From an uncultured Prevotellaceae bacterium (GTDB lineage Bacteria > Bacteroidota > Bacteroidia > Bacteroidales > Bacteroidaceae): a stretch of 32,119 nucleotides of DNA. Where the stretch lies: assembly GCA_947167455.1 (NCBI GenBank), contig CAMVIB010000029.1, positions 1 through 32,119 of the forward strand, written 5' to 3'. Positions 8,688-17,183 of this stretch are shown here, in pieces (within the stretch, counting starts at the first letter, position 1; the number at the start of each line of letters is the position of its first letter). The position numbers were made by a program, and so were the translations under genes. Below the pieces are notes generated by a model. That model was not told the origin of the DNA. It made no database searches and saw only the letters and a list, made by a program, of their open reading frames with translations.

Positions 8688-9553
8688 CATTATGGGCATG
8701 CCTGTGCGCAGGCGACATATTGATAAACAGCGGGCAGGGTGGCTTCACCCTGCCTGTTTCCGAAGAGGCACCGGTGCCTCTGCAACCTTGGAACCACGTC
8801 ACGACCATAGAACTCGACGACTGGCTGCTGGCCCATACAACGTCAGTTGCCGACAACGGTCGGCAGGCCACGACCGAGGGTGAGCCGGCATCGCAGCTCA
8901 AGGTGGTACGCTTAGACCGTCCTGTCGTGGGCATAGAGGGACTTGAGATGCGTGGCCTGCGTTCCACTTTCGCCCTGCTCACGAGGCAGGAATATATCCT
9001 TGCCGGCAAGGCAGCTGAACTTATATATTGGGACTCGAACACCAAATACTGTGGCTGTTGCGGGGCACCCATGCGGTTTCATACCTCTATTTCCAAACGC
9101 TGTACGAATTGTGGCAAGGAGGTGTGGCCACAGCTTGCAACGGCAGTCATCGTCAGGGTCACACGTCGGCTTACAACGTCTGACGCTGCCGTGCACAAGG
9201 ATGGTGCAGAGGCCATATTGCTCGTGCGTGCCAACAATTTCCGTGGCAACCACTATGGCCTCGTTGCGGGATTCGTAGAGACGGGCGAGACGCTGGAGGA
9301 GGCTGTGCGGCGTGAGGTGCGTGAGGAGACGGGGCTGGAGATTTCTAACCTGCGTTACTTCGGGTCGCAGCCATGGCCATATCCCTGCGGGCTGATGGTG
9401 GGCTTCACGGCCGATTATGCCTCGGGTGATATCCACCTACAGCGTTCGGAGCTCTCGAAGGGCGACTGGTTTACGTCAGACGCCATGCCTCCTATTCCCG
9501 ACAAGGCCAGCATAGCACGTGCCCTTATCGATGACTGGCTTGCCGACCGGTAA
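8684..9553 (+). CDS. nudC: NudC-like NAD(H) pyrophosphatase (Nudix)
   Basis: Hydrolyses NAD(H) to NMN(H) and AMP; characterised NudC enzymes also remove NAD caps from RNA. The 289-residue protein has the full NudC layout: an N-terminal domain, a zinc ribbon with Cys123, Cys126, Cys140 and Cys143, and a complete Nudix box from Gly196 (GFVETGETLEEAVRREVREE) followed by SQPWPYP, the NudC-specific motif that selects NAD over other dinucleotides. Its ATG overlaps the GH2 stop as ATGA, suggesting translational coupling to a secreted glycosidase, which is an odd partner for a cytosolic enzyme. It converges on the glucosaminidase gene with 17 nt between stops. Confidence 0.93.
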   Translation: MTLWACLCAGDILINSGQGGFTLPVSEEAPVPLQPWNHVTTIELDDWLLAHTTSVADNGRQATTEGEPASQLKVVRLDRPVVGIEGLEMRGLRSTFALLTRQEYILAGKAAELIYWDSNTKYCGCCGAPMRFHTSISKRCTNCGKEVWPQLATAVIVRVTRRLTTSDAAVHKDGAEAILLVRANNFRGNHYGLVAGFVETGETLEEAVRREVREETGLEISNLRYFGSQPWPYPCGLMVGFTADYASGDIHLQRSELSKGDWFTSDAMPPIPDKASIARALIDDWLADR

Positions 9554-9570
9554 TAGGCCATCCACGTCGC

Positions 9571-10491
9571 TTAGCGTATGCGTAGCAGATCGCCCACCTG
9601 CGGCTCATAGTCGGGGCTGAGGTGGTTCATCTTGTAGAGATTGGCCAGACGTATGCCGTAGCGTTGTGAGATGCTGTACATTGACTCGCCGGCTTCAACG
9701 GCATGAGGTATCTTCCGGAACTCACGGTCGGCTTTCTTACGCTTCTTCTCCAGATAGACAATGTCGCCAGGGCGGAGCATGTAGTCGGCAGGCAGGTCGT
9801 TGTAGCGCAACAGCTTCCAAGGCTTCGTGCCTGTCTCACGGGCGATGTATTCCCATGTGTCACCGGCGTTGGCGATAATCATGTAGATACCATTGTTCTT
9901 GTAAACGATATGGTCAGTGAAGAAACGACTTTCGTTCTCCACATCGGCAAGCGTGGAGGTACGTGCATGATAGCGACCCTTCGTGCGCGAGTCAAACTGC
10001 GTGAGGTTGTAGCGCTCTATCACGTTGATGAGCATTTCTGCATAGCGTGGATTGGTGGCATAGCCACAGCGTTTCAGACCGCGTGCCCAACCTTTATAGT
10101 CGCTCTTCGACAGACGGAAGAGCGAGCTGTAGCGCTGGTTGTTGCGCAGAAAGCGTGAGTGGTCTTCATAGCTCTCGTCATCGGTGCGATAGACGCGGAA
10201 ACGGTCGTCAGGACGGTCGTCGGAATGAACTATCCAGGGGCCTGTCCAATTCATGCCCACCTTGATGCCGAAATGGTTGTGGGCTTCTCTGGCCAGACGA
10301 CTGCGACCCGCGCCACTCTCGTACAGAGCCTGTGCAAGGGTGATGCTGGCGGGGATGCCATAGCGGTTCATCTGATCAACGGCCATGCCACTATAGTTGC
10401 TGATGTAATTCCACCATAACTGTTGCGTACCTTGTGCTGAGAGGGTGCCAAGTGGCATGAAGGATATTAAAAAGGCTAAAAAGCGATGCAT
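9571..10491 (-). CDS. Secreted glucosaminidase-domain peptidoglycan hydrolase with two LysM repeats
   Basis: Predicted to cleave glycan strands of peptidoglycan. The protein has a signal peptide (residues 1-20, ending LSAQ) and a glucosaminidase domain (about 25-165) with ITLAQALYESGAG, in which Glu58 is the likely catalytic residue, plus the HNHFGIK segment. Two LysM modules follow: about 210-250 (AGDTWEYIARETG) and about 262-306 (EAGESMYSISQRYG), with a basic linker (KKRKKAD). The length of 306 residues is usual for Bacteroidales members of this type. It is transcribed from one side of a symmetrical divergent promoter facing cytidine deaminase. Confidence 0.92.
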   Translation of the reverse strand: MHRFLAFLISFMPLGTLSAQGTQQLWWNYISNYSGMAVDQMNRYGIPASITLAQALYESGAGRSRLAREAHNHFGIKVGMNWTGPWIVHSDDRPDDRFRVYRTDDESYEDHSRFLRNNQRYSSLFRLSKSDYKGWARGLKRCGYATNPRYAEMLINVIERYNLTQFDSRTKGRYHARTSTLADVENESRFFTDHIVYKNNGIYMIIANAGDTWEYIARETGTKPWKLLRYNDLPADYMLRPGDIVYLEKKRKKADREFRKIPHAVEAGESMYSISQRYGIRLANLYKMNHLSPDYEPQVGDLLRIR

Positions 10492-10517
10492 CTTAGGCTA
10501 ACATTGTTGAAAAAAGT

Positions 10518-10571
10518 GCACAAAAGTACGTTTTTTTTCGCATAAATCGAAAAGTTGACGTACTTTTGTGC
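10518..10571. promoter_or_regulatory. Symmetrical divergent promoter with 13-bp inverted repeat
   Basis: GCACAAAAGTACG at 10518-10530 is the exact reverse complement of 10559-10571. Each arm contains TACTTTTG, a match to the -7 consensus, facing outwards: 10528 to 10521 for the glucosaminidase gene and 10561-10568 for cdd. The -33 positions carry only partial TTTG matches (TTTC/TTCG) on both sides. The two promoters therefore overlap head to head and share one regulatory region. Confidence 0.65.
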
Positions 10572-10596
10572 GGAAATTAAGCCCTTTTTGAAGGTC

Positions 10597-11079
10597 ATGA
10601 CTACATTTAACATTAAGATAGAGATACGGCGGCTTCAACTCGACGAGCTTGCGGCATCAGACCTCAGGATTGTCGAAGAGGCCAAAGCCATGACAGCCCA
10701 CAGCTACGCTCCCTACAGCCATTTCTGCGTTGGAGCCGCTTTGCTCTTGAGTGATGGCAGCGTGTATGGAGGATCCAACCAGGAAAATGCTGCCTTCCCC
10801 GTTGGTACTTGTGCCGAGCGGTCGGCGTTCTTCTATGCTTCGGCCCAGAAGCCCGATGTGGCGCCTGTCGCCATTGCCATTGCCGCGCAGACGGAAGGCC
10901 ATTTCACCGACGTCCCGGTGTCGCCATGCGGAATGTGTCGGCAGGCGCTGCTGGAAGCCGAGACTCGCTTTGGCACACCAATTCGCGTGTTGCTTTATGG
11001 CGAGGAGGGCGTGTATGTCGTGGCGAGCATAAGGGACTTGCTGCCGCTGACCTTCGATGGCAGTGAGCTCGGAAGTTGA
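10597..11079 (+). CDS. cdd: Cytidine deaminase
   Basis: Deaminates cytidine and deoxycytidine to the uridine forms in pyrimidine salvage. The 160-residue protein carries both zinc motifs: CAE (Cys72, catalytic Glu74) and PCGMC (Cys111, Cys114), with the substrate-binding segment YAPYSHFCVGAAL. The frame opens earlier with a TTG at 10555, but that precedes the TACTTTTG -7 box at 10561-10568, so the ATG at 10597 is preferred. The following GH25 gene starts 2 nt past the stop codon, indicating an operon. Confidence 0.93.
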   Translation: MTTFNIKIEIRRLQLDELAASDLRIVEEAKAMTAHSYAPYSHFCVGAALLLSDGSVYGGSNQENAAFPVGTCAERSAFFYASAQKPDVAPVAIAIAAQTEGHFTDVPVSPCGMCRQALLEAETRFGTPIRVLLYGEEGVYVVASIRDLLPLTFDGSELGS

Positions 11080-11081
11080 AC

Positions 11082-11972
11082 ATGTTTATTAAGACGAACC
11101 GAACTGTGAACACCAAGATTCTCACTATATTGCTGGCGGCGGCGATGCTTGTCGCAGGGGGCTTAGACGCGGATGCCGCCAGCCGAAAGAAGAAAAAGCG
11201 CCGTGGAATAGAGCTAGAGGATGCAGCGATGGTGCCAGTGCCTTTACCCGACGACCCCATCGCCCCCATGCAGCCGCAGGCACGTGTTGCTGCAGAGGTC
11301 GTTCCCGGCCATCAGCATGAATACCGCAGGTCATCGCGCCGCGGCAATGTCGGCGGCATTGACGTGTCACACTATCAAGGCAACATCGACTGGTGGGAGG
11401 TGGCACGCTCCGGCGAGGTGAGCTACGTCTATCTCAAGGCCACTGAGGGTGCTAATCTTGTTGACAATACTTTCCGCATGAATCTTATCGGAGCACGTCG
11501 TGCGGGATTCAAGGTGGGTATATATCACTTCTACCGACCCAACACAAGCGTCGAGTCGCAGTTTGCCAATCTCACGTCAACCGTCGCTCTGCGTGACATG
11601 GACTTGCTGCCTATCATCGATGTCGAGCACCGTGGCAGCGGTTCACTGGAGGCTTTCCGTGAGAGACTTATGCTTTTTGCCCGTCTTGTGGAGAAGCATT
11701 ACGGTGTGCGACCCATCATTTACACCTCGCGTGACTTCTATAATAAATATCTGGCCGGACCTTTCACGGGCTACAAGTACATGATAGCGCGCTACCACAC
11801 CGACGTGCCAGAACTCGTTGACAATGCCGCCTTCGTGATGTGGCAATATACTCAGAACGGACGTGTGAGAGGCATTCGCGGCGATGTTGACCGCAGTTGC
11901 TTCATGGATGACTACAACATCAACGATATCCTCATCAGGCAACAACGCTCATCGAGGGTACGTGAACGTTGA
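11082..11972 (+). CDS. Secreted GH25 muramidase (lysozyme)
   Basis: Predicted to hydrolyse the MurNAc-GlcNAc bond of peptidoglycan. A signal peptide or N-terminal anchor (TKILTILLAAAMLVAGG) is followed by a short basic linker (RKKKKRRG) and a low-complexity proline-rich stretch. The GH25 barrel runs from about residue 88, with GIDVSHYQG (Asp94) and IIDVEH (Asp180, Glu182, the catalytic pair). I start at the ATG at 11082 rather than the TTG at 11076, which overlaps the cdd stop. With the glucosaminidase on the other side of the shared promoter, two wall hydrolases flank cdd. Confidence 0.92.
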   Translation: MFIKTNRTVNTKILTILLAAAMLVAGGLDADAASRKKKKRRGIELEDAAMVPVPLPDDPIAPMQPQARVAAEVVPGHQHEYRRSSRRGNVGGIDVSHYQGNIDWWEVARSGEVSYVYLKATEGANLVDNTFRMNLIGARRAGFKVGIYHFYRPNTSVESQFANLTSTVALRDMDLLPIIDVEHRGSGSLEAFRERLMLFARLVEKHYGVRPIIYTSRDFYNKYLAGPFTGYKYMIARYHTDVPELVDNAAFVMWQYTQNGRVRGIRGDVDRSCFMDDYNINDILIRQQRSSRVRER

Positions 11973-12054
11973 GTTGTGGCTGCCGCTTGGGATTTCCTTA
12001 GCGCGCCCCGAAGTGCAATGAGATGTCTGCCCAGGGCAACGCCTTGGATGAATG

Positions 12055-12109
12055 CCCTACACCTATCCCGCGCCATGTAGGGGCAAAAGAACTTGTATTT
12101 CTTTTTTTT
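12055..12109. terminator. Possible terminator between convergent genes
   Basis: CCCTACA at 12055-12061 pairs with TGTAGGG at 12076-12082 around a 14-nt loop, and an eight-T run follows about 20 nt later, just before the end of the glycosyltransferase gene. It lies between the convergent GH25 and GT4 genes. The long loop and distant T-run make this a weak intrinsic terminator. Confidence 0.35.
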
Positions 12110-12113
12110 GTCA

Positions 12114-13283
12114 TTACATGGCGAGAGATCGGCGACATTCCACCTTCAGTACGCTGCACCATTGCTGCATGACGGTGTCCTCATCGTAGCGGCGTGCCGA
12201 CTCCGTGGCAGCTGCCGCGAGACGGCGGCGCCGTTCGGGGTCGGCGATAAGCGATAATAGTGCGTCGGCAAAGGCTTCAGTGTCGCCTACCTTATCAACA
12301 AGTAGTCCGTCGCGACCGTGTGTCACGATGTCGCGCGGACCGCACGGGCAGGCATAGCTCACTACGGCGCATCCGCAGGCCATGGCTTCGGCCAGAACGA
12401 GTCCGAAGCCCTCGTAGCGGCTCGAGAAGGCAAAGATGTCGCTGCGCAGCATCTCGGCACGCAGGTCTTGGGTGGCAGGGTGCAGTTCGACATGTCGCAG
12501 ACCCAGCTGTCTGGCTTGTGCGGCATAGGGCGTCGGATCGCCGCTGCCGAAGACATGTAGGTGCCATGCCGGAGCCATGGGCTCGATATTTGCCCAGCTC
12601 TGCAACAGAAGGTCGAAGCCTTTCTGATACGTGTAGCGTCCGGCGGCAAGAACGATGCCGCCCTCAGCGTGTCCCTCACGGCGGAGAGCGTGGGTGGCGG
12701 GTTGTCTGATGCTGTTGGGGATCACGATGATGTTGTCTCTCAGCTCCGGCCATGCGTCGGCATCCTCATGGCTCAGTACTATGAAGGTGTCGAGGCGGCG
12801 CAGCTTGCTTACGAGGCTTGCCTGCCATCGGCGTGTGACGAAGGCATTAACCCACGCCGGCAGCCATGGCTTGCTGAACACGCGGTAGGAGGAGCGTGCG
12901 AAATGAAGCTCACCTATCTTACGGCTGCCGTCGCCGATGTCGGTGAGGAAATTGATGTCGCGACGCAACGCTGTGACGACGATGTCGGGGCCGAGCTGCA
13001 TGAGATAGTCGGTCAGACATCGGCGGTAGCGGCGCATGAGGCGGCGGTAGAGCATGGCTTTGCGCCACAGGGGCAGTGTGTCGAGACGGTCGAAACCGAG
13101 GTCGAAGTTCACAACCTCAACCGATGGTTCCAGCTTATAGAGAGGGGGAAGGTCGGGGCGTTCCGTCAGCACGACATGTAGCTTGGCATCTGTGTGGAGC
13201 GCAAGCCAGTTGACCTTGCGCGTCATAACATCGCTCATGCCGTTGGCCATGTAAATGCCACCTATTATATATACTATTGTCAT
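12114..13283 (-). CDS. GT4-family glycosyltransferase
   Basis: A predicted cytoplasmic nucleotide-sugar-dependent glycosyltransferase of GT-B fold. The 389-residue protein starts MTIVYIIGGIYMANGMSDV and has the GT4 C-terminal donor-binding pattern: AAGRYTYQKGFDLLLQSW, then SSRYEGFGLVLAEAMACG with the typical E-x7-E arrangement, then GRDGLLV. Its N-terminal half closely resembles that of the first gene in this cluster (YRRLMR, PDIV, FLTDI.DGS.KIGE), so the two are paralogues. Its ATG overlaps the preceding stop by 4 nt (ATGA). Third and last gene of the cassette; acceptor and sugar unknown. Confidence 0.9.
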   Translation of the reverse strand: MTIVYIIGGIYMANGMSDVMTRKVNWLALHTDAKLHVVLTERPDLPPLYKLEPSVEVVNFDLGFDRLDTLPLWRKAMLYRRLMRRYRRCLTDYLMQLGPDIVVTALRRDINFLTDIGDGSRKIGELHFARSSYRVFSKPWLPAWVNAFVTRRWQASLVSKLRRLDTFIVLSHEDADAWPELRDNIIVIPNSIRQPATHALRREGHAEGGIVLAAGRYTYQKGFDLLLQSWANIEPMAPAWHLHVFGSGDPTPYAAQARQLGLRHVELHPATQDLRAEMLRSDIFAFSSRYEGFGLVLAEAMACGCAVVSYACPCGPRDIVTHGRDGLLVDKVGDTEAFADALLSLIADPERRRRLAAAATESARRYDEDTVMQQWCSVLKVECRRSLAM

Positions 13284-15862
13284 AGGCGTGTGTCAGCTAT
13301 GTCTGTTGACGTGTCGAAGAGTCGTTGCCACTGCTGCATGATGGACGCGGGGGCGTAGCGTTGTATGTTGGCGCGTGCACGCTGACCCATGGCTTGGCGC
13401 AGAGGCATGTCGGTGGCCAGTCGGACGATGGCATCTGCCATGAGGTCGGTGCGCATGGGCGGAACGAGAACACCGTCCTCGCCGTCGCGGATGATGTCCG
13501 AAGGGCCGTAAGGGCAGTCGAAGCTCACGCACGGCACGCCGACAGACATGGCTTCGGCAAGCACAAGGCCATAGCCTTCGTAACGGCTGGAGAGTACATA
13601 GATGCTGCTCTCGGCATAGCGTGCGAAGATGTCGGGCGTGGCGGCATGCAGGTGCACGACCTGTGTCAGCCCCGCCGCGTCAATCTGCGACTGTAGGCAC
13701 TCGCGGTCGGGGCCGTTGCCGTAGATGTCGAGCTGCCAATCGGGTACACGGGCGTACACACCCTGCCACGCCTCAATAAGCAGGTCGAAGCCTTTCTGGT
13801 CCTCCAGACGGCCGGCGGCGATGGCGCGATGTGTGCTGACATCTGACAGTGCCTTGGGCTCAACGGTCAGGGGGTTGGTAACGACGCGCACGTTGTTGAC
13901 CTCAGGCCACTGAGCTGCATCGTGGCGCGTGAGGCACACGAGAGCGTCGGCACGGGCTATGTAGCGGGCCATGCGACGGTCGTAAATGCGTGCCGCTGCT
14001 ACCAGCAGACGGCGTTTCAGGCTCGTCAGGGTCTGACGCAGACCTCTGCCAGGGCTGCTCCCTGATGCGTCTTGCTGCGGCTGGAAGTCGCCGACCTTCA
14101 TGAACCCGTTACGCTCCACATGACTCTCCACGATGCGTCTGGCTGTCGTGGGAATGCTCATCAGGATGTCCATCACCTGGTAGGAGTCAGTAAGCGTGAC
14201 GAGCACATCGGGGTGTGTGGCCGCCACGGCCTCGCGGATGCGTCTGCTGAAGATGCGGCGCAGGCGCAGGTAGCTCAGCGTACGTGTCAGTATGTTGCTG
14301 CCGTGTTTCTTCCACAGCTTCACGTCGATGTCGGTATGGCTGATGCGTGGGTCGGGCTGAAAGCTGAAATCATGGTCGCGCTGCTCATAGGTGATGAGGC
14401 TCACGTCGTAGCCATGAGCGGCCAGCCAGTTCATCTTGAACGTCAGCACACGATCCAGTCCTCCGAGCTGTGCAATGTATTTCACGATGTATGTCACCCT
14501 CGGTAGCGATGCTCTTCCTTGACTCATCGGCTCGGCATCAGCCAAAGGAGTGCGATGGGTTCGTGCCTCACCGGACAATGCCGACACCACCGTCTGCATC
14601 TGGTTGCGCCATGACAGAGGTGTCACCGTGGCGCGAATCTCGGCAGGAGTCATCGTCTGTGACTCCAGAAAGCGTAGCACGGCACCAATGTCGATAGGAC
14701 TGTCGTCGGCAGGGACACGCATGACGTAGGGTTGCGCGTCGAAGTCGCTGTCGTGCTCGCTGTAGATGAAAGGTATGCCTCGCGCAGCATACTCACGGTT
14801 CTTGAGAGTCTTGATGTCGGTGATGCCGCTGCGATGGCGTCCGAGAGAGCCTATGCACAGATCCGTCTCGTCGAAAACCTCGGTCAGGGCATCGCCGAAG
14901 AGCTGTCCGTGGAACACGACATGTTGCCCGAGGCCCCACTTCCTGATGAGCGGCTCGAAGCCGGGGGCGTGAAGAGAGTCCTGCATCTCGCTGGGTCCCA
15001 CGCCACCCACGATGTCAAATACTATCTCGCGGTCGTGAGGCTGTGAGTAGTAGTGGCCCAGCCCGTCGATGAGACGGTCGAGGCCGTGCCAGTAATGCAC
15101 CTCTGCCACAGCAGTGAAATGTAGCGGTGCATGGTGCGAGGAGCGAAGAGCTTTGCATCTTCCTGTGCTCAAATCGTGTGATTGAGTGTCGTCAGACGGC
15201 ACGGTGTGTTGACGTTTTGCTGATATGGCCTCGAGGTCTATGCCGTTACTGATGCGTATGGTGCGCTGCCCAAAGATGGTCTGTGCCGACGAGAATGTCA
15301 CTATTGCATTGGTGGCTGCTGCCAGCCGTCGGCGGAAGAGGCGGTCGATGTGTAGCTTCAGCTGCTCACGCCAAGGGAAGCCCACATACTCTTGGTCGTA
15401 GGGGTAGGTGGGAATCTCCATCGCCACGCTGATGCCGTGACGGCGCAGGCGGCGGAAGAGACGTATCGTGGCAGGTGATGCGTTATGGAAGCTGCGTGCA
15501 TACACCATGTCAATGCCGTGGCGCTCACACCAGACTGCTATGTCACCAAGGCCGAGGCGTGACCTCAGTATGGCCATGGCACCTCGGCCGTAGTCGGCTA
15601 TTACCTCATCGTCAACCCACCGCACGCGATGGCCGTGCTCGTCGAAGCCGTAGCTGCACAGATGCACATCGTGGCCAAGCTCGCGCAGACCCTTCACCTG
15701 ATAGTGAATCTTCTTCGTGATGCCGCTGTTGGGTTCAAAACCGTGGAATATGAGGAAAAGTATTTGCAAAGCAGGAATGTCTATAACGTTATTACTGACT
15801 GTCCTTTTGTCGGGCGCATACCAGTCCGGTGAACAGCTCTTCCCACCGTTGCATCGTAGCAT
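13280..15862 (-). CDS. Fusion of two GT4-type glycosyltransferase domains
   Basis: The 860-residue protein is about twice the usual length of a GT4 enzyme. The N-terminal half (about 32-410) begins ILFLIFHGFEPNSGITKK and contains ISNGIDLEAIS and a divergent C-lobe (NREYAARGIPFIYSEHD). The second half (about 450-860) begins VTYIVKYIAQLGGLDRVLTF and has a canonical C-lobe: AAGRLEDQKGFDLLIEAW, SSRYEGYGLVLAEAMSVG, GEDGVLVP. It probably adds two sugars in succession, or one half is structural; that is inference. The ATG at 15862 overlaps the previous gene by 71 nt and adds about 30 residues before the domain; a TTG at 15769, just after the previous stop, would fit the domain start better, so the start is uncertain. 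Confidence 0.85.
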   Translation of the reverse strand: MLRCNGGKSCSPDWYAPDKRTVSNNVIDIPALQILFLIFHGFEPNSGITKKIHYQVKGLRELGHDVHLCSYGFDEHGHRVRWVDDEVIADYGRGAMAILRSRLGLGDIAVWCERHGIDMVYARSFHNASPATIRLFRRLRRHGISVAMEIPTYPYDQEYVGFPWREQLKLHIDRLFRRRLAAATNAIVTFSSAQTIFGQRTIRISNGIDLEAISAKRQHTVPSDDTQSHDLSTGRCKALRSSHHAPLHFTAVAEVHYWHGLDRLIDGLGHYYSQPHDREIVFDIVGGVGPSEMQDSLHAPGFEPLIRKWGLGQHVVFHGQLFGDALTEVFDETDLCIGSLGRHRSGITDIKTLKNREYAARGIPFIYSEHDSDFDAQPYVMRVPADDSPIDIGAVLRFLESQTMTPAEIRATVTPLSWRNQMQTVVSALSGEARTHRTPLADAEPMSQGRASLPRVTYIVKYIAQLGGLDRVLTFKMNWLAAHGYDVSLITYEQRDHDFSFQPDPRISHTDIDVKLWKKHGSNILTRTLSYLRLRRIFSRRIREAVAATHPDVLVTLTDSYQVMDILMSIPTTARRIVESHVERNGFMKVGDFQPQQDASGSSPGRGLRQTLTSLKRRLLVAAARIYDRRMARYIARADALVCLTRHDAAQWPEVNNVRVVTNPLTVEPKALSDVSTHRAIAAGRLEDQKGFDLLIEAWQGVYARVPDWQLDIYGNGPDRECLQSQIDAAGLTQVVHLHAATPDIFARYAESSIYVLSSRYEGYGLVLAEAMSVGVPCVSFDCPYGPSDIIRDGEDGVLVPPMRTDLMADAIVRLATDMPLRQAMGQRARANIQRYAPASIMQQWQRLFDTSTDIADTRL

Positions 15863-17015
15863 CGAGGCCGAAACGGCTCATGGTGTCTGTCTTTGCCTGA
15901 GAGGCCAGCCGGTGCCGGAGGTCGGGATTCTCTATGAGGCGGCAGATGGCAGACGAGAGGGCATCTTCGTCGCCGTCGCCTACAAGCAGGCCGTTGCGTC
16001 CGTCGGTGATAATCTCGCGCGGGCCGGTAGGGCAGTCCATCGCCACGGGCGGTAGCCCCAGGGACATCGCCTCGATGAGCACCAGCGGCAATCCCTCGAA
16101 ACGGCTGCTCATGGCATATATGTCGGCAGAGGTGAGAACGCCGGCAATGTCTGACGTGATACCCATGAGACGGCATGACTGGCCGAGTCCCAACGTGTCT
16201 ATGAGACGTTGCAGGGATGCTTGCTCAACGCCTTCGCCCCAGATCTCCAACTGCCAATCGGCATGGCGACTCACCACCTTGGCCCATGCACGTAGCAGAC
16301 GGTCGTGGGCTTTCTGTTCGCTCAGGCGCCCTACGCTGATGACCTTCCCGCCCGACGCTGTGCCAACACCCTTATATGCAGAGTGGGGCAGGGGAGGGTC
16401 GGCATGACTCCAGGGGCTATCGCCGTTGCCATGCTCTATTGTTATGGGGTTGGGAATCACCGTGGCCTGACACACCGGAGCCCAGCTCGCGGCATCGCGC
16501 TGCGTCAGCACCACGAGACGGTCGAGCCGCGCCACGCTGCGTTCGAGCCTGTGCCGCCACAGACGTGCCACAATATTATAGGGGAAACCGCGTGCGTCCA
16601 TCAGGTGGAGGTTGCGGCAGAAAGCTTTCGCTATATGGCTCTCGCCGACCTTGAAGCTGCCGTCGTGCAGGTCGGTGATGAAGTCCATCTCTCGACCGAG
16701 TGTCGTGCATACGATGTCGGGGCGCACCTGCTGCAACAGTGTCTCAAGGCGCGAGCGGTACTGGCGCATGAGGCGGCGGTAAATCATGTAGCGGCGTAGT
16801 ATGCCGTGGTGGTACTGCTCGTCGAAGTCGGTGTCCAGATCCACATGGTGCACCAGTGGAGACAGCGGGAACACCAGCGGCCGGCCGCACTGGGAGTCTG
16901 TTACCACCCACACCTCATGCCCCAGACGCTCAGCGAGGTAGTTGGCCTTAACGGTGAGGACGCGGTCAACGCCACCCCGTGTGAGCAGAGCCGTATAAAT
17001 ATATACTATCTTCAC
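15792..17015 (-). CDS. GT4-family glycosyltransferase
   Basis: First gene of the glycosyltransferase cassette; 407 residues, GT-B fold. The N-terminus MKIVYIYTALLTRGGVDRVL is typical of the acceptor-binding lobe (GG followed by hydrophobics). The C-lobe has VISVGRLSEQKAHDRLLRAW, SSRFEGLPLVLIEAMSLG and GRNGLLVGDGD. Its N-terminal half is paralogous to the gene ending at 12114. The three genes together provide four transferase domains, fitting assembly of a short oligosaccharide or exopolysaccharide repeat; no flippase or polymerase gene is in the window. Confidence 0.9.
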   Translation of the reverse strand: MKIVYIYTALLTRGGVDRVLTVKANYLAERLGHEVWVVTDSQCGRPLVFPLSPLVHHVDLDTDFDEQYHHGILRRYMIYRRLMRQYRSRLETLLQQVRPDIVCTTLGREMDFITDLHDGSFKVGESHIAKAFCRNLHLMDARGFPYNIVARLWRHRLERSVARLDRLVVLTQRDAASWAPVCQATVIPNPITIEHGNGDSPWSHADPPLPHSAYKGVGTASGGKVISVGRLSEQKAHDRLLRAWAKVVSRHADWQLEIWGEGVEQASLQRLIDTLGLGQSCRLMGITSDIAGVLTSADIYAMSSRFEGLPLVLIEAMSLGLPPVAMDCPTGPREIITDGRNGLLVGDGDEDALSSAICRLIENPDLRHRLASQAKTDTMSRFGLDATMQRWEELFTGLVCARQKDSQ

Positions 17016-17064
17016 GTGCGTACAATTTTATTACAAAGCCTTCGGTCTGCCGAAAAGTCTGCTG

Positions 17065-17096
17065 CAAAGATAACACTTTCAGTCGAGACATACGAA
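17065..17096 (-). promoter_or_regulatory. Promoter of glycosyltransferase cassette
   Basis: On the minus strand TATCTTTG (17072 to 17065) is followed by CAG, matching TAnnTTTGC, with a partial -33 (TTCG) 20 nt upstream at 17096 to 17093. The leader to the ATG at 17015 is about 45 nt. This separates the cassette transcriptionally from the receptor gene, whose stop is at 17184. Confidence 0.65.
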
Positions 17097-17183
17097 AGAA
17101 TGTTGTTAAAATTGCGGCAAAGCCAGTATATTCCGACACTTTGGATGGCCCGCCCCTGTCCTCCGGGTGCTTGTTGCCACTTC

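Noticed and set aside
10555..10596. Earlier TTG start for cytidine deaminase
   Set aside because: It lies upstream of or within the -7 box and adds residues not found in the family.
752..12010. Shared string TTAGCGCGCCC near 752 and 12000 as a second repeat family
   Set aside because: Only about 16 bases match with one difference and the flanks are unrelated; two short matches are not enough to call a repeat.
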